Shown here in pieces: positions 1 through 10,873 of a stretch of DNA of 64,000 nt. Each line of letters starts with the position of its first letter. Positions within the stretch are counted from its first letter, which is position 1. The notes beneath the pieces were generated by a model. It was not told the origin of the DNA. It saw only the letters and a list, made by a program, of their open reading frames with translations, and ran no database searches. Both the position numbers and the translations under genes were made by a program. The stretch spans positions 1 to 64,000 of the forward strand of contig JANBPU010000029.1 of NCBI GenBank assembly GCA_027575805.1, in the 5' to 3' direction. The stretch comes from Mycoemilia scoparia (Eukaryota > Kickxellomycota > Kickxellomycetes > Kickxellales > Kickxellaceae).

Positions 1-833
1 CAAAAGAAGAGAAGAAATTTTAGTAAAAAAATGAAATTTTTAAAAAAATTCTCAAAACTTATGGGAGGAGATTGTAGTTATGTATGTGTGTATGTCAATG
101 TAAATATCTGATCTCCATTTCCATTATTACTATTAGAATAGTTGGTATAGTGGGGGGTATAGATGGGTAAGAATTGTAGTTGTAGCCAATGTTGCGTACA
201 ACTATTGGTATTTTTAAAAGAATTCAAATCAAAACTTTTAGTCTGTGTGTGCATATCAATGTATGTGCGGGTATACGTACATAGATATTCATCCAAGTAC
301 GTTGTTCTTTTCAAGTCACGTCAGCAGGCTTTTTCTTTAATTTTCCACATCTACAACATCCTGTCCGCCAACTCTCTGTATTTACGCAAATTTATATAAA
401 TACAAGAATGTGGTGATATCTGTATAAACCATTAAATGAATTTCTGTATTTGCTTGATTGTTTGGAGCATACAAACATAGACACGTATCAGCATAGTTTG
501 GTTAAAATGGTATTAACAAAATGATAGCAGGAGAATCTATTTCTAATTTAGATAAGAGTGTACAACATTTAGTTTTCACAAACACAAACTGACCAAATCT
601 ATATACATTTCTTATACACAAAAAAAATAACGGATATACAGATAGGGTATAAGAAAGAAGGTCAAAAGAGACTTGTGACCAAGTAGTTCTCAGCATGTGT
701 ACCTGCTTGCCTACCTATTTAAACGTCTGTCTGTCTGTCTGTCTGTATGTGTGTTACCAAAACACCACATCTGCTCCTACAAACAATTATCTGATATGCA
801 CGTATCTGTCGGTATTTGTCCATCCTTCTTTAG
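1..833. other. Non-coding left edge with microsatellite
   Basis: I see no convincing coding sequence here. A TCTG tetranucleotide repeat lies at about 725–748. The end of the stretch, near 820–833, is a pyrimidine-rich run ending in TTTAG that could be an intron acceptor for the putative exon that follows. Confidence 0.4.
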
Positions 834-1600
834 GCATCCAGTTTTGCCAAACCAAATGTTTCAGGTAGTAGTAGTAGTAGTGGTGGTGGTGGTGGTGATG
901 GCGGTGGCAGCTATGGAAGTCAAAGTCCTATTAAACGAGATTTCTATCCTACATACATACATACATGTGAACTATACATAAGAAAAAAAGTTTGCATTTG
1001 TTTTTTAATTTGTTTTTCTTGGTGTCCTGATGTGGCTGCTCTAACTAAACAAATATACCAATAATACTGGTTTATATACTTGTGTTCATTTGATTCATTG
1101 GGCTGGAATGTATATATACATCACATGTTTTATTGCTTCTATTTCTATTTTCATGTGGGATTTTTGTATTTGCAATTATTGTCCCTTTACTTCTCTCTCT
1201 CTCTCTCTCTCTCTTGATTTCTGTCTGTTTTATCATAGGTTTCTTTTAAATACTATTAGAGTCGTTCCATAAAAAACACTATATATGTTTGCTAATAATA
1301 GTAATGATGATGATAGTTACCCTGTGATCCGGTTGGGTTTGGATATACAGCAACAGCAGATAGTAATTTCAATCTTAGTAAATGTTCTAAAACTAGAATG
1401 TATATTTTATTAATTGATTGTTTAGGAATTTTTGTGATAGCACAATTTATATACACTGTTATTGACTAAAGATTATACAATGTAGCTAGTGACGATAATG
1501 CTTAGAATGGAAATTCTGGGTTAAACAAACTAGCCCTAATGCAACAACAGCCACTGGTGTTTCTTTTGGAAATGCAGAAATATATTTTTGACACACATAC
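834..1600 (+). other. Possible exons of an unidentified gene
   Basis: Three blocks read like low-complexity protein behind plausible acceptors. The first, from 834, encodes Ser-rich then Gly-rich sequence followed by SYGSQSPIKRDFYP. The second, around 1297–1374, encodes SNDDDSYPVIRLGLDIQQQQ and ends at a GTAATT donor-like site. The third, from about 1506 after GCTTAG, encodes NGNSGLNKLALMQQQPL. Together they could be the 3' part of a gene entering from the left. No family is recognisable, the donor after the first block is unclear, and a CT microsatellite at 1191–1214 sits in the first putative intron. The blocks could also be chance. Confidence 0.22.
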
Positions 1601-2122
1601 ACAGATATGCACTTATTGACATATACTTATAAGATTGGTGTTATCTATGTACATGGCCGTGTAAAAGTTGTGGTACGTTAATAATAAACTAGGGTTACCA
1701 GGGATGTATAAATATGTGAACCAAAAAGTAACAGAGGGTATATTGTGTTTCAATTTATTTGCGCACATGGTAACAACATAAACAATAATACTAGCAACAA
1801 GAGCAAAACCATGTGAGAATATAATCTCCGTTCCTTTTTCTGTTAAACAATATGAATTGGTGTGTGTGCCGAATCCCACCTAAGGAAGGTTAAGTGGTAA
1901 AGAAAAGCCAGAACATTTTCTAAACTAAAAGGAAGATGAGTTGAATTGATTCAGTGAAATTGTAATTAGTTTTTAGTGTAGATGTGTGTTTGTGTGTGTA
2001 CAAACATTAAGGACCAGTGTTCTTGTGGGTGTTGCAAACTGAATGTGTCACAGCAACTAAGAGGTGGTTATGTATTCTCTAATAGTTTTTTTCTATTCAT
2101 TCATAATACACATACATAATGA

Positions 2123-2248
2123 GAATATGGACCATAATTTTCGAAGAGTGACTTTTGGTGGCCAACGATTAAAGGGGGAACTACAGCCAAACTAGTGATC
2201 ACCATTTGTTAGTAGATGGTCACCCTTCAAAAATAGCTACCCATATTC
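2123..2248. mobile_element. MITE-like repeat family 1, copy A
   Basis: About 126 bases with imperfect terminal inverted repeats. The left end reads ATATGGACCATAATTTTCGA and the right end is a diverged reverse complement (CCTTCAAAAATAGCTACCCA). The centre resembles the other copies. It has no coding capacity. Confidence 0.7.
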
Positions 2249-2602
2249 TGTATATATTTAATCATCTCTCAAAAAAAGTAGTATTGTTTTATATGACCTA
2301 ATAGATATAATACTTTGCTGTGTACAAGTTTGTCTAACAGTGAAATTGTATCACTTGGTCTTTGATGTATGTTAGCAATAATAAAACATTTAGTTTTCGT
2401 TGTTGGTAAATTCTAGCATTTTTGGTTTGGATATGATTGTTTTAAAGCCACATGTTAGCAACATTATTAATAGTCACCAGCCACAGCAATATCGCTACAG
2501 ATTTTGCTATCTTATCTAGATTTGATACAATAAATGCCTAGCCGATTGTAATTACAAATATAATGTTTATATTGGCTATTCGAGGATAATACTGATATAT
2601 AT

Positions 2603-2715
2603 ATATGGCCAAAATTCACAAGACCATAGACAAAATTGACCTCTCAGGAATTACATACAAAATGACTGACCATTGGGCCACAATCTGAAGATCCATTTCT
2701 GTCTACTGCACATTT
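2603..2715 (+). repeat. Repeat family 3, copy 1
   Basis: Starts ATATGGCCAAAATTCACAAG and shares scattered blocks (TACATACAAAATG, TGGTCATTG-like, TTTCTGTCTAC) with the copy at 3181–3292. Both translate to a related peptide containing a (V/I)H(K/R) motif, but this copy is interrupted by a stop. Confidence 0.6.
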
Positions 2716-3056
2716 GTTCGATCTATTAGTTGATCCCGTTTCAATACAATAATAAAATATATGAATGCTTTATTGATAATATTCTAACTGATACTACCAA
2801 TCAATGTGATAGGTAGTATTTTGTGGCTCATGTATGTGTGGCTAGTGTGTTATTGTGTGGCACTTTGAAATCTAGTTAATGTTATTTTTGTTACACATCC
2901 TCTATTTTTGAAACAATTCAAAAGCTATGCTATACTAATCGAGTTGGTTTTTTGTCTAAATGAGTCAAAATAGACACACCCTTCAGTTTATAATAATGTT
3001 TAAAATAAAACATCTAAAATAAGGAGAACGAAACTGACCATAATATGCCTTTAAAT

Positions 3057-3180
3057 GAATATGGATCATGATTTTCGAAGTGTATCTTTTGGTGACTGAT
3101 GATTATAGAGGCAATCACAGCCAAATGGATGTCCAGCTTTACTAGTAAACATTCACCCTTCAAAAATTGTCTCCCATATA
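3057..3180. mobile_element. MITE-like repeat family 1, copy B
   Basis: Ends GAATATGGATCATGATTTTC and CACCCTTCAAAAATTGTCTC are imperfect inverted repeats. The core matches copies D and G (CCAAATGGATGTCCAG, TTTACTAGTAAAC). It abuts a family 3 repeat directly on its right. Confidence 0.7.
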
Positions 3181-3292
3181 TGTTCAAAGTTCACAGAGCC
3201 TTAGGCAATAAGGTCTCCCCCCAGGAGTTGCATACAAAATGCCTGGTCATTGAGTCAAAACCCGAGATACGTTTCTATCTACCTTGCATTTG
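3181..3292 (+). repeat. Repeat family 3, copy 2
   Basis: Begins TTCAAAGTTCACAGAGCCTT immediately after MITE copy B. It is homologous to 2603–2715 and, in opposite orientation, to 55076–55219 and part of 9410–9465. The shared peptide reading is HRALG...QEL. The recurring junction with family 1 suggests either a composite element or a shared preference for CATATG-like targets. Confidence 0.6.
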
Positions 3293-4274
3293 ATTACTAG
3301 TGAAATCTCACCATATATTGAGGATCATTGTTTATACGTTAATAAACACAACAAGGTCTTCAACTCTAGCCATTTTCTCCTATTAAATTACAGCTTATGA
3401 TTTTCAAATATGTATGGTACATGGTATATAAGCTAAATAATAAATTAATACGCATTTGTATATTTATCCAAAACAAAATTGAAATAAAATGTATATTATG
3501 TCAAGGTGTAGTTATTTATGTGCGGATTATAAAGAATATTCTAAATGAAGAGACAAATAATGTACAGCTTTGTTTTGAACTTTGTACCTGCACATTTATT
3601 GGCAGTTAGACCGTGACTGATGGTTTTTTGTGATTGTTTACTTTAATTACTGCCATCTTCTCGAGATAGCGCATATTCTTCTTTGAAAAGCAAAATACAA
3701 CAACATGGCTTGCACCAGCATAATACATGATATATCTGGATTTTTACTTTATTTGGAACTCCCGAAGGTTTGTTTGTTTGTTTTTTTTTGTTTGTCGATT
3801 TATTTGGAATTCTGCTGAAGTATGGATTGGACACCCAAATGTATGGGTGTGATCGAAGTTTTGAGAAATTTGATATTTGTGTACATAAATAATTGGTTTA
3901 CATGCTATTCAACGAGCCAAATACCTTGGAAATAATATTTGAATATCAAATTTATCTGGCCGAGCAAATGCATGGCTTGTAGGTTTGTTGGCTGGGTATA
4001 TTCAAGCAAAAATATAACTTGATAAATTATTACAATTTTAAACTCAGTCGAGTAGTAGCTCCAAATAATCAGTACAGTTTTGCGATTTCGGGATGCTAAA
4101 GTTATGTATGGCGCCATTACCACAACAGCGTTTGCTCTTATCTTGGGTTTCTAGTATTCAAACACAATACCTGGGTGAGTAAGTCAGTGTATATCATGCT
4201 CACAGATTGCTTTACACTGAAAATAAAAAAATATTAAATGCTCTTGGCATTTTCAACCAATTAAAAGTCAAAAA

Positions 4275-4411
4275 ATATATGGCAGGCTCTCCATCAAGAC
4301 TGAACCAAATGGCACACTTAGGCCCCCTGCAAATTTATCCCACAAGCCATACGTTTCAGGCTGTTGCTGGAAAGATTATTTTGGTATACTTTTAGAGGAG
4401 ACTCTTCCACG
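4275..4411 (-). repeat. Repeat family 2, copy 1
   Basis: On the reverse complement this stretch matches 35058–35193 closely. The shared order of blocks is CTCCTCTAAAAGT, AATAATCT, AAACGTATGG, AAATTTGCAGG, TTTGGTTC and TTGATGGAGA. It is non-coding as far as I can see. Confidence 0.65.
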
Positions 4412-6657
4412 TACTTGACTTCCATTTTTTGGCCATTTACCTGAGTTTTAAATTTCAGTGTAACTTGAAATATAAATTTTTGAACTACCATACATGCAAA
4501 AGGTATTTTTGGGGGAGGGGGTAATGTGAAGAAGCTAAGCAATGCTACCACTGCAGAAAGTTTTATTTTCTAAAACAACATTATCATATGTATGGCATCA
4601 AATGTATGACTGTGAAATATCTTAACTAAAGGGTGTTCAAATATATAATTTGTTCTAAGTAGTTAAATAAGCATTGTGTGCTCTTGATTACACCGCTCAG
4701 TTTATTTGTGTGGACTGAACACTGCATTTGTTTTCTTACACAATGAGCACTGGAATTTGCCCATGTACTTGTGAACAATTAATGGCTTGCTGAGGGTATT
4801 AGTATAATATATGTGGTTGGTAATAGCAATATTGATCAATGTTAAATGCGTCACATACTTTTTATATACCAAAGCAAAAAGGGAATCGATTAATTCCCAG
4901 AAGAAATTAACCTTCAAGGATAAATGTTTAGTTCCACAATCACATATTTTCAAAAATATTACACAGAAATAAAGAATACAATTGGGATTATATATCCATT
5001 TGGTTATATTAGTTTGATAATCTGTAAGAATTCATTTTGAGCTAAAGCTTGATCAACAGTGTAGCAATCCTTTACAATGAATAATCTTTCTTTCTTTCTC
5101 TCTCTTGGCTCATCCAAGCCCTTAATATTTATGCACAATACCTTTCGGAAAAGCATCCAATGCTAGTTAAAGAGCTGTCGTTGATGGTAGCGAAGTCTCA
5201 TAGTTCTATCTCCCGCATTAAATTATAAATTATCGGGCGTAACCGTAGATGTGGTGGGTCAAGTGGCAAAACCTTGTACCCTGGTTCCCTAAATGTAAGG
5301 CGTGAATGCCCCTCAAGGTCAGCCTGATTGTTTTGAGAGCACATTCAAAAAGAATGTGGACAAAAAGAGAGTCAAGAATAGTGGCGGTAATTGTAGTGGC
5401 AGGTTTCCGTGTCGATTGGGTTCCACATACTTCTTTGTTGATCATTAACCGTAGCTACAATGCAAATTATGCGTAAAAGCAACGTCCCTAATGCCGAGCT
5501 TGATGTAGTCGAGTTGTTGATCATTTATGGATGGAAGACTGGCTTCTAGAAATGACTTTGATGCAGTTAATCACTCGTTATGACTTTAAAAAACCATCAG
5601 GTGACACAGAACCAAATTGCACACAAGAGTTGCAAGTTTAACTCTCCCACTTGAATGATTTGCCTATGGGAAAATTGCGCGTTGTGTAGTTATGATATGG
5701 TGATACAAAGTGGTTTTAAAAGAGGTTTAATTAATGTATTGAATTCCTATCTAAGGTCAAGTGAAGCTTAACAATACATGAAATACTACATTTCCAAAAG
5801 GAAAGAAGGGCGAAGGAGATAATCTAAAGTGGTTATTTTTACACAAGACTATAGGGAAGAGGATGGTGGGCTGCAAGGCCGCTATTATTACATGAGTTAG
5901 ATTGAGCTCATGTATTCGCACAAGATGTCAGTAATAATTCACGTCAATATCTGCCTTAAATGGTTAAATTGGGACCTCATGAACAATTAGGGTATATTAG
6001 ATAGCAGCTGTTGTTAATATTTAAATAACAAGAATGGTTTATACTGTTATTACCAGCAAGCCCTTGGCTCTTTCGTACATTGCTGTATGGAAATTTCCCA
6101 AATAATGAAAAGCTGGTGTTGGATGTTATGCCCCCAGGGGTCCACCATAGGGGAGACATGGGTGATCTACCCCGAATCCCAATATGGCACAGCCACTAAT
6201 AACGCCATTGTTATTAGAGGCGTTCCTATATGTTTTGGTATAAACAAATGAGTCAACATAGTTATCTTAGTTTACATACATTAGTTTTACTTACCTTTTT
6301 TCATATATACCCATGGGCGTCCACCCAGGGAAATAAAATTTTATCTCCATTCTACAGCTGGACCAGTCAAAAATTAGTTCCTCCAGTTCAATCCAATAAA
6401 CTACAAGACACTGCAGTCTACAGTGGGTCATTGTTTGACCTTATAAATAACAATGAGGTATCTAGGCCCTTCATTAGATCGAAATATGTTTAAGGACAAT
6501 TGACTCCATACATTATAGGTTGTGCTCCTGCAGGCACAAAGTGGGAAATTGATATTGCTCCCAGAAGCGTGTCAAAACTGAGTGAAGTGCGTCATTTTCT
6601 GGGACCTCATTGATTTCAGGAAAAGTCGTATTGATATACATTTTCCTACTCAATTGC

Positions 6658-6777
6658 CCATATGAGTAGTTATTTTTGGAGGGCTATAGAATCACACATT
6701 TGGCTGTGGTTGCCCCTATAATCTTTGGCCACCAAAAGTCAGCCTTCAAAAATTATCATCCATATGGGTAATAATTT
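6658..6777. mobile_element. MITE-like repeat family 1, copy C
   Basis: Left end CCATATGAGTAGTTATTTTT and right end AAAAATTATCATCCATATGG form an inverted repeat. The centre has CATTTGGCTGTGGTTGCCCC and TGGCCACCAAAAGTC, shared with copies D and E. It shares its terminal CATATGG with copy D in a head-to-tail pair. Confidence 0.8.
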
Positions 6778-6892
6778 TTGAAGGGTGAAAGTTCACTAGT
6801 AAAACTGGACATCCATTTGGCTGTGACTGTGCCTATAATAAGTGGTCCCCAAAATTCACCCTTCAAAAATTATTGCCCATATTTTTGGCAAT
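6771..6892. mobile_element. MITE-like repeat family 1, copy D
   Basis: The clearest member. It runs from CATATGGGTAATAATTTTTG to CAAAAATTATTGCCCATATT, with arms of about 28 bases that pair almost perfectly (AATAATTTTTGAAGGGTGAA against TTCACCCTTCAAAAATTATT). It lies directly next to copy C. Confidence 0.85.
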
Positions 6893-7793
6893 TATAACAT
6901 TTAGAGATGTAATAAAATGATCTAAATTGTTGATTTGTAAAACAGACATTTATTTCTTTTATTGAGGTATACGGCTTCCCCCACTATTTGCTGCTATTCT
7001 TATTATTTTCGTTGTAGAACAAAAATAGAAAGAAGTGCCATTCAACTTAATCATGTACTCTTTACCACTATTTGGCCAATAACATGATTTATATCTACTT
7101 CTTTAGAGAGGCAAATTTATGAACCAAAGGCATTCTGTTCTTCTCTCTCCCCCCTCCCTGCATTAGCACTACGTCAAAAAAATGCAAATTGGCCAACAAA
7201 TAGCCTAGTAAAGAAATTTTCTGTTTATTGGTTGGTTTATCAAGGTTTTTCTGCCGAAATGTAGTTTTGTGCAAGTCAACTGTTTTGAAGAAGACATTAA
7301 AATATTATATCTAAAATAAATGGCATCACATAATAAAAAGCCTTTTTAGATATTAGAATCAAGACTAGTTTAGCTAACTGGATCTACGGCTTTACTTACG
7401 ATATTTTCAAAATCTAGCTCGATTTCAAAAGCTTGGTTCCTTATAGTTCTGGTAGACTAAACCTAATAACCAGTTAGAACAAAAGTTCAGGATTCAAAGC
7501 CTACAACTATGATACAAATGAACACAAGAGAATTTTAACCATGTACTGATTATTAATACTATATTATAGTATTATTTGAAAAAACACTATTATATATTGA
7601 AAAAGAAAGAGGAAAATCTTGAATAAATTCAAATGCACCAAGAATTGAAATTCCAAACTAGCCAATAGTTCAAACAGAAAAGAATTCTTTGTTTTTTGAT
7701 ACTAATGGCCTTTTTTTAAATTCCAAAACTTGGGCATTCCTCGGCTAGACTTCCGTCATTGCCTTCGCTTCCAGGTTCCCAAGTAGCCATGTA

Positions 7794-8412
7794 CTAAGAT
7801 GGCATAAACTTGGAAATGCTGTCTTCTACATAGTCCCCCCCTTGAGGTAGAGCTGTACCACTGATAAAACCGACACATTTGTTGTCACCATCCTTGGGTC
7901 CCAGATAGAAGTTGTAAATGAATGTGTGTTTGGTTGTAAGAGCAGAACAGAAGTTCACTTCGCTTAGTTCCTTGTCACAGCCAGTGCCAAAATCTTCGTT
8001 GAAGGAATTCCCTTCACGATCCTCACTGCTGGCATGATCTCCACTGAAATCCCCAGGGTTGGTGTAGTGTCCGTTGATGTTGATGAAAGACCCGCTGTTG
8101 GAATCCTAATGATATAAATGATTGAAAAACAAAAAAGAATATTAGTATACGAGATATTAAAGACAATAATATGTGCGATACCCAATATAGTTGATGAATA
8201 ATCTTGGTACTATCGTAAGAGTGAAAATGAAAAACAATGTCGTGGCTTTATATACTTGCCTTGATAGCATCGGTATAGCGGTTGGCTAGTTCCAAAATTG
8301 AATTGCCAGACAAGATCACTTCAGAGCTTCCTGTGCTTTTGCTGTGGTTGCCAAAATTGGCAAACGCCAACGAAACACTGAAAAACTTGGATTCAAGGCA
8401 GTCTGTGGACAT
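7794..8412 (-). CDS. Unrecognised Cys-containing protein, two exons
   Basis: I do not recognise this gene. The last exon (8105–7794) encodes 103 residues ending SISKFMPS. The preceding exon ends ...NRYTDAIK at 8260. The reading frame joins only if the 154-base intron starts with GC: AAG|GCAAGT at 8260/8259, with acceptor TTAG at 8106; the nearby GT donor would shift the frame. The only in-frame ATG in the upstream exon is at 8412, giving about 154 residues. The open frame continues upstream to near 8550 through a hydrophobic stretch (PFYIAISFGLIKL), so an earlier exon carrying the true start is possible. Cysteines in STDC, GTGC, NFC and NKC could form two disulfides, and the sequence is rich in Ser, Asn and Gly, so a secreted or surface role is conceivable but unproven. 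Confidence 0.5.
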
Positions 8413-8979
8413 GTCGGATGATACAGATAGTGCTGCTGTGTCTTGGGGTAACTTAATAAGACCAAACGAGATGGCAATGTAGAAAGGATCGCGTTTTCGA
8501 TAATAAAAGATAGTGTGCAGATTATCCAAATGTGCAGAAACTGGCAGTCATTTTATACATTTTAGAAACAGCTAGATACATGTTTGTGTACATACATAGC
8601 TTTCGCTTGACCTTTTCCACATACTGTGCATGTGTGTGTGTCAGCTCATATGAAGTTCAAATTGAACTCCAACTGATATGAACTTTGAAATCCATGATTA
8701 AAGAATGCCTATCATTTTCTCCTATGCGCTAAAGTACACGAATAAGGCATAAATCCAAGCAAAAATCATTGGAATCGCATGATCCATAATCAAAGAAGCG
8801 AGATATAATTCAAATAATCTTTGGCCCTGCACTGCGTAGTGGCATTGACCACTTTGTACTTTTTACTTTTGGACTTTGGAAAAGCCAAATCAATTAATTT
8901 GATGCTTCAAATGTCATTTATTTTAAATCATTTTTACATACACGTATACGCAACTAAGAAACAGCATTAATTATTATTG
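8413..8979. other. Intergenic, possible upstream exon of the 7.8 kb gene
   Basis: The frame of the downstream minus-strand gene stays open to about 8550 and may include part of its true N-terminus. The remainder holds a short TG repeat near 8630–8640 and nothing else I can identify. Confidence 0.35.
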
Positions 8980-9103
8980 TATATGAGTTATTATTTTTGA
9001 AGGGTGACCATTTACTAACAGATGGTGATCACCAATTTGGTTGTGTTTGCCCCTATAATCGCAGGCCACCAAAAGTCACCCTTCAAAAATTATGATCCAT
9101 ATT
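8980..9103. mobile_element. MITE-like repeat family 1, copy E
   Basis: Arms ATGAGTTATTATTTTTGAAG and CTTCAAAAATTATGATCCAT are inverted. The internal part (TTGGTTGTGTTTGCCCCTAT, GGCCACCAAAAGTCACCC) is nearly the same as copy C. Confidence 0.8.
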
Positions 9104-9409
9104 TTCAATTTTACAGCTCAATATGGAATGTTTTCACTAGTGACCGAGAATCTATGGTATGCAGAGGTTGGTTAATATATTGCTGATTCCTTCCAGAGTG
9201 GGTGGCTTATTACCACAGAGGGTCTTTTCCCTTTTCTGATTGTAATACCTACTTATTTTTATAATATGGCCCAACTAGATTATTTTATTTAATTTGGTAA
9301 ACACAACTTTAGTGTATGTGGCATACAGCTGCCTCCATAGGAGAAATAAAATGCTTAATCATCTATGGTATGCAGAGGTAGGCCCTATTGTTTAGGCTTA
9401 ATCGCATAC

Positions 9410-9465
9410 CACTCGCTATGCAACTGCTAAGAGCACATTTTGCCCAAAGCCTTGTGAACTTTGAC
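9410..9465 (-). repeat. Repeat family 3, partial copy 3
   Basis: The reverse complement reads GTCAAAGTTCACAAGGCTTT followed by GGGCAAAATG, matching the head of the 3181–3292 repeat (peptide KVHKALGK). It abuts MITE copy F, as copy 2 abuts copy B. Confidence 0.55.
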
Positions 9466-9553
9466 TATATGGGAAATAGTTTTTGAAGGGTAAATTTGGT
9501 GACGACTAATTAAAGGGGAAATCACAGTTGATAATCAAATAACTACCCATATG
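9466..9553. mobile_element. MITE-like repeat family 1, short copy F
   Basis: Runs from TATATGGGAAATAGTTTTTG to AAATAACTACCCATATGAG. It is shorter than the other copies (about 88 bases), with the right inner arm deleted. The interior AAGGGGAAATCACAG matches copies A and G. Confidence 0.65.
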
Positions 9554-9795
9554 AGCTATAAATGTCTTCCAAACTTTATCTCACAAACTTTAATCCTACA
9601 GAAATACTGTATTTAAAACCTATAAATAATATCTAATTAAATCCCCTTTGTAGCTAAACATAAACTAGCACGAAAAGGTTTCCATAAAATAGCAGCTGTC
9701 AACTTCACTTTTAATTACTATTAACATGGTAAATAATAAGCAATTGTTTAGTTTTTATAAAGCTGTTTATTGACAACTAAAACAAAATAATGCTA

Positions 9796-10107
9796 TTACA
9801 AACTTTGTTCAATCTGTGATAAAACATTTGCCAGATTCTCAAATGAATCCTTGACTCCTTGAACATCATTGGTTGCCTTTATATGAAGCCTGCCAGCTTT
9901 GCTTGAAAATGAGCTGACAGCACTCTCGAGGCTACTAAGCTGATGATTAGGAAGACTTCTTCCTTCTTGGGCTAACCTGGTTCTGATGGCAGCAAGCTTT
10001 TGCATTGAATTGTATCTCTCAGTTGTGTTGAAGTCTTCAATGTGTGCTCCGGCCTTAGTATAAGCACCAAGAAGGCTCGATTGGGCTTTCAAAAGACGAT
10101 TAGGCAT
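9796..10107 (-). CDS. Small helical protein, unidentified
   Basis: Single-exon frame of 103 residues starting MPNRLLKAQSSLLGAYTKAG and ending LANVLSQIEQSL. The ATG at 10107 is the first in frame. Composition is typical of coding sequence and unlike the surrounding AT-rich DNA. There are no cysteines, almost no aromatic residues and no membrane segment. Hydrophobic positions recur with heptad-like spacing in the N-terminal half and again near the C-terminus, so a two-helix coiled-coil adaptor is plausible. Size and character resemble small subunits of BLOC/BORC or kinetochore complexes, but I cannot match it to any of them. An upstream exon cannot be excluded. An inverted repeat and an assembly gap lie just upstream. 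Confidence 0.55.
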   Translation of the reverse strand: MPNRLLKAQSSLLGAYTKAGAHIEDFNTTERYNSMQKLAAIRTRLAQEGRSLPNHQLSSLESAVSSFSSKAGRLHIKATNDVQGVKDSFENLANVLSQIEQSL

Positions 10108-10163
10108 ATTGTTTAAAGATTGTTGTAAAGAATCTTCAATGAGTTGCGGGTTTATGGATATTT

Positions 10164-10335
10164 ATAGGGCTTCTTTCCAACATCTTACACTCTTGGTGAG
10201 TATGGTTCAGTTTACTGAGAAGTGTTACTATCTCTGCTTTATGTATATATATATATATAAATAAGATCTAGTATCACTTCTCAGTAAACTGAACCATACG
10301 CACCCAGGGTGTAAGTTGTTGGGACTGAGCCCTGT
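10164..10335. repeat. Long inverted repeat around an AT microsatellite
   Basis: The arms 10177–10224 and 10275–10322 are reverse complements with only a few mismatches over 48 bases (shared core GGTTCAGTTTACTGAGAAGT). Weaker similarity continues inward to the TA repeat at about 10244–10259 and outward to AGGGCT/AGCCCT. The right arm ends next to the run of N. Confidence 0.8.
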
Positions 10336-10345
10336 NNNNNNNNNN
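10336..10345. other. Assembly gap (10 N)
   Basis: Ten undetermined bases, followed by a TA microsatellite at about 10348–10370. Ten is a conventional gap length, so the true distance is unknown. Confidence 0.95.
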
Positions 10346-10873
10346 AAATATATATATATATATATATATAGCTTTGCCAGGTTAGTGAGCGGATCGTTGT
10401 AAATAAGTGTTGTGATGAACTTGATGTACTCAATATTGGAACTGGTTAAACTCTCCAATGAGCAAATTCTAATATCCGGATTGCAACGATTTGAGCAAAT
10501 ATAATCGTAATGCTCAGATATTGATAAGTTAGCACAATTTCATCAAAGTGGATTAGAATAATCACTCATATACTTGTAATAGAGTTTTCATGTTCTTAAC
10601 CAAAAACGCAAGCCTCTTTTTTTAAATACTCGAAGAATGATTGAATAAGCTATTCAACTAATTTTTTATAAGTTTAGAAGATAACATTAATAACCAATTG
10701 ATGTAAAAAGTTTTGCTAGCTGTTTTCAAAAATATTTATTCGTAGAATAAACCATACGTTCAAATAAAATACATAGAAGAATGAGAGGAGAAAGGAAATA
10801 TAAGCATAGTATAAATTGAATAAAAGATAGCATAACAATATAATACAAAGGATAATACATAGTCAAAACGTTA

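Larger units (their letters stand above)
1601..7793. other. Long gene-poor stretch with dispersed repeats
   Basis: About 6 kb with no recognisable intact gene. It holds copies of three short dispersed repeat families listed separately (2123–2248, 2603–2715, 3057–3180, 3181–3292, 4275–4411, 6658–6777, 6771–6892). A 39-codon open stretch at 5109–5228 (+), and a minus-strand stretch at 5230–5445 containing a Cys...His...Cys pattern around HILFEC, look weakly protein-like and may be relics of a retroelement. The rest shows nothing I can support. Confidence 0.4.
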
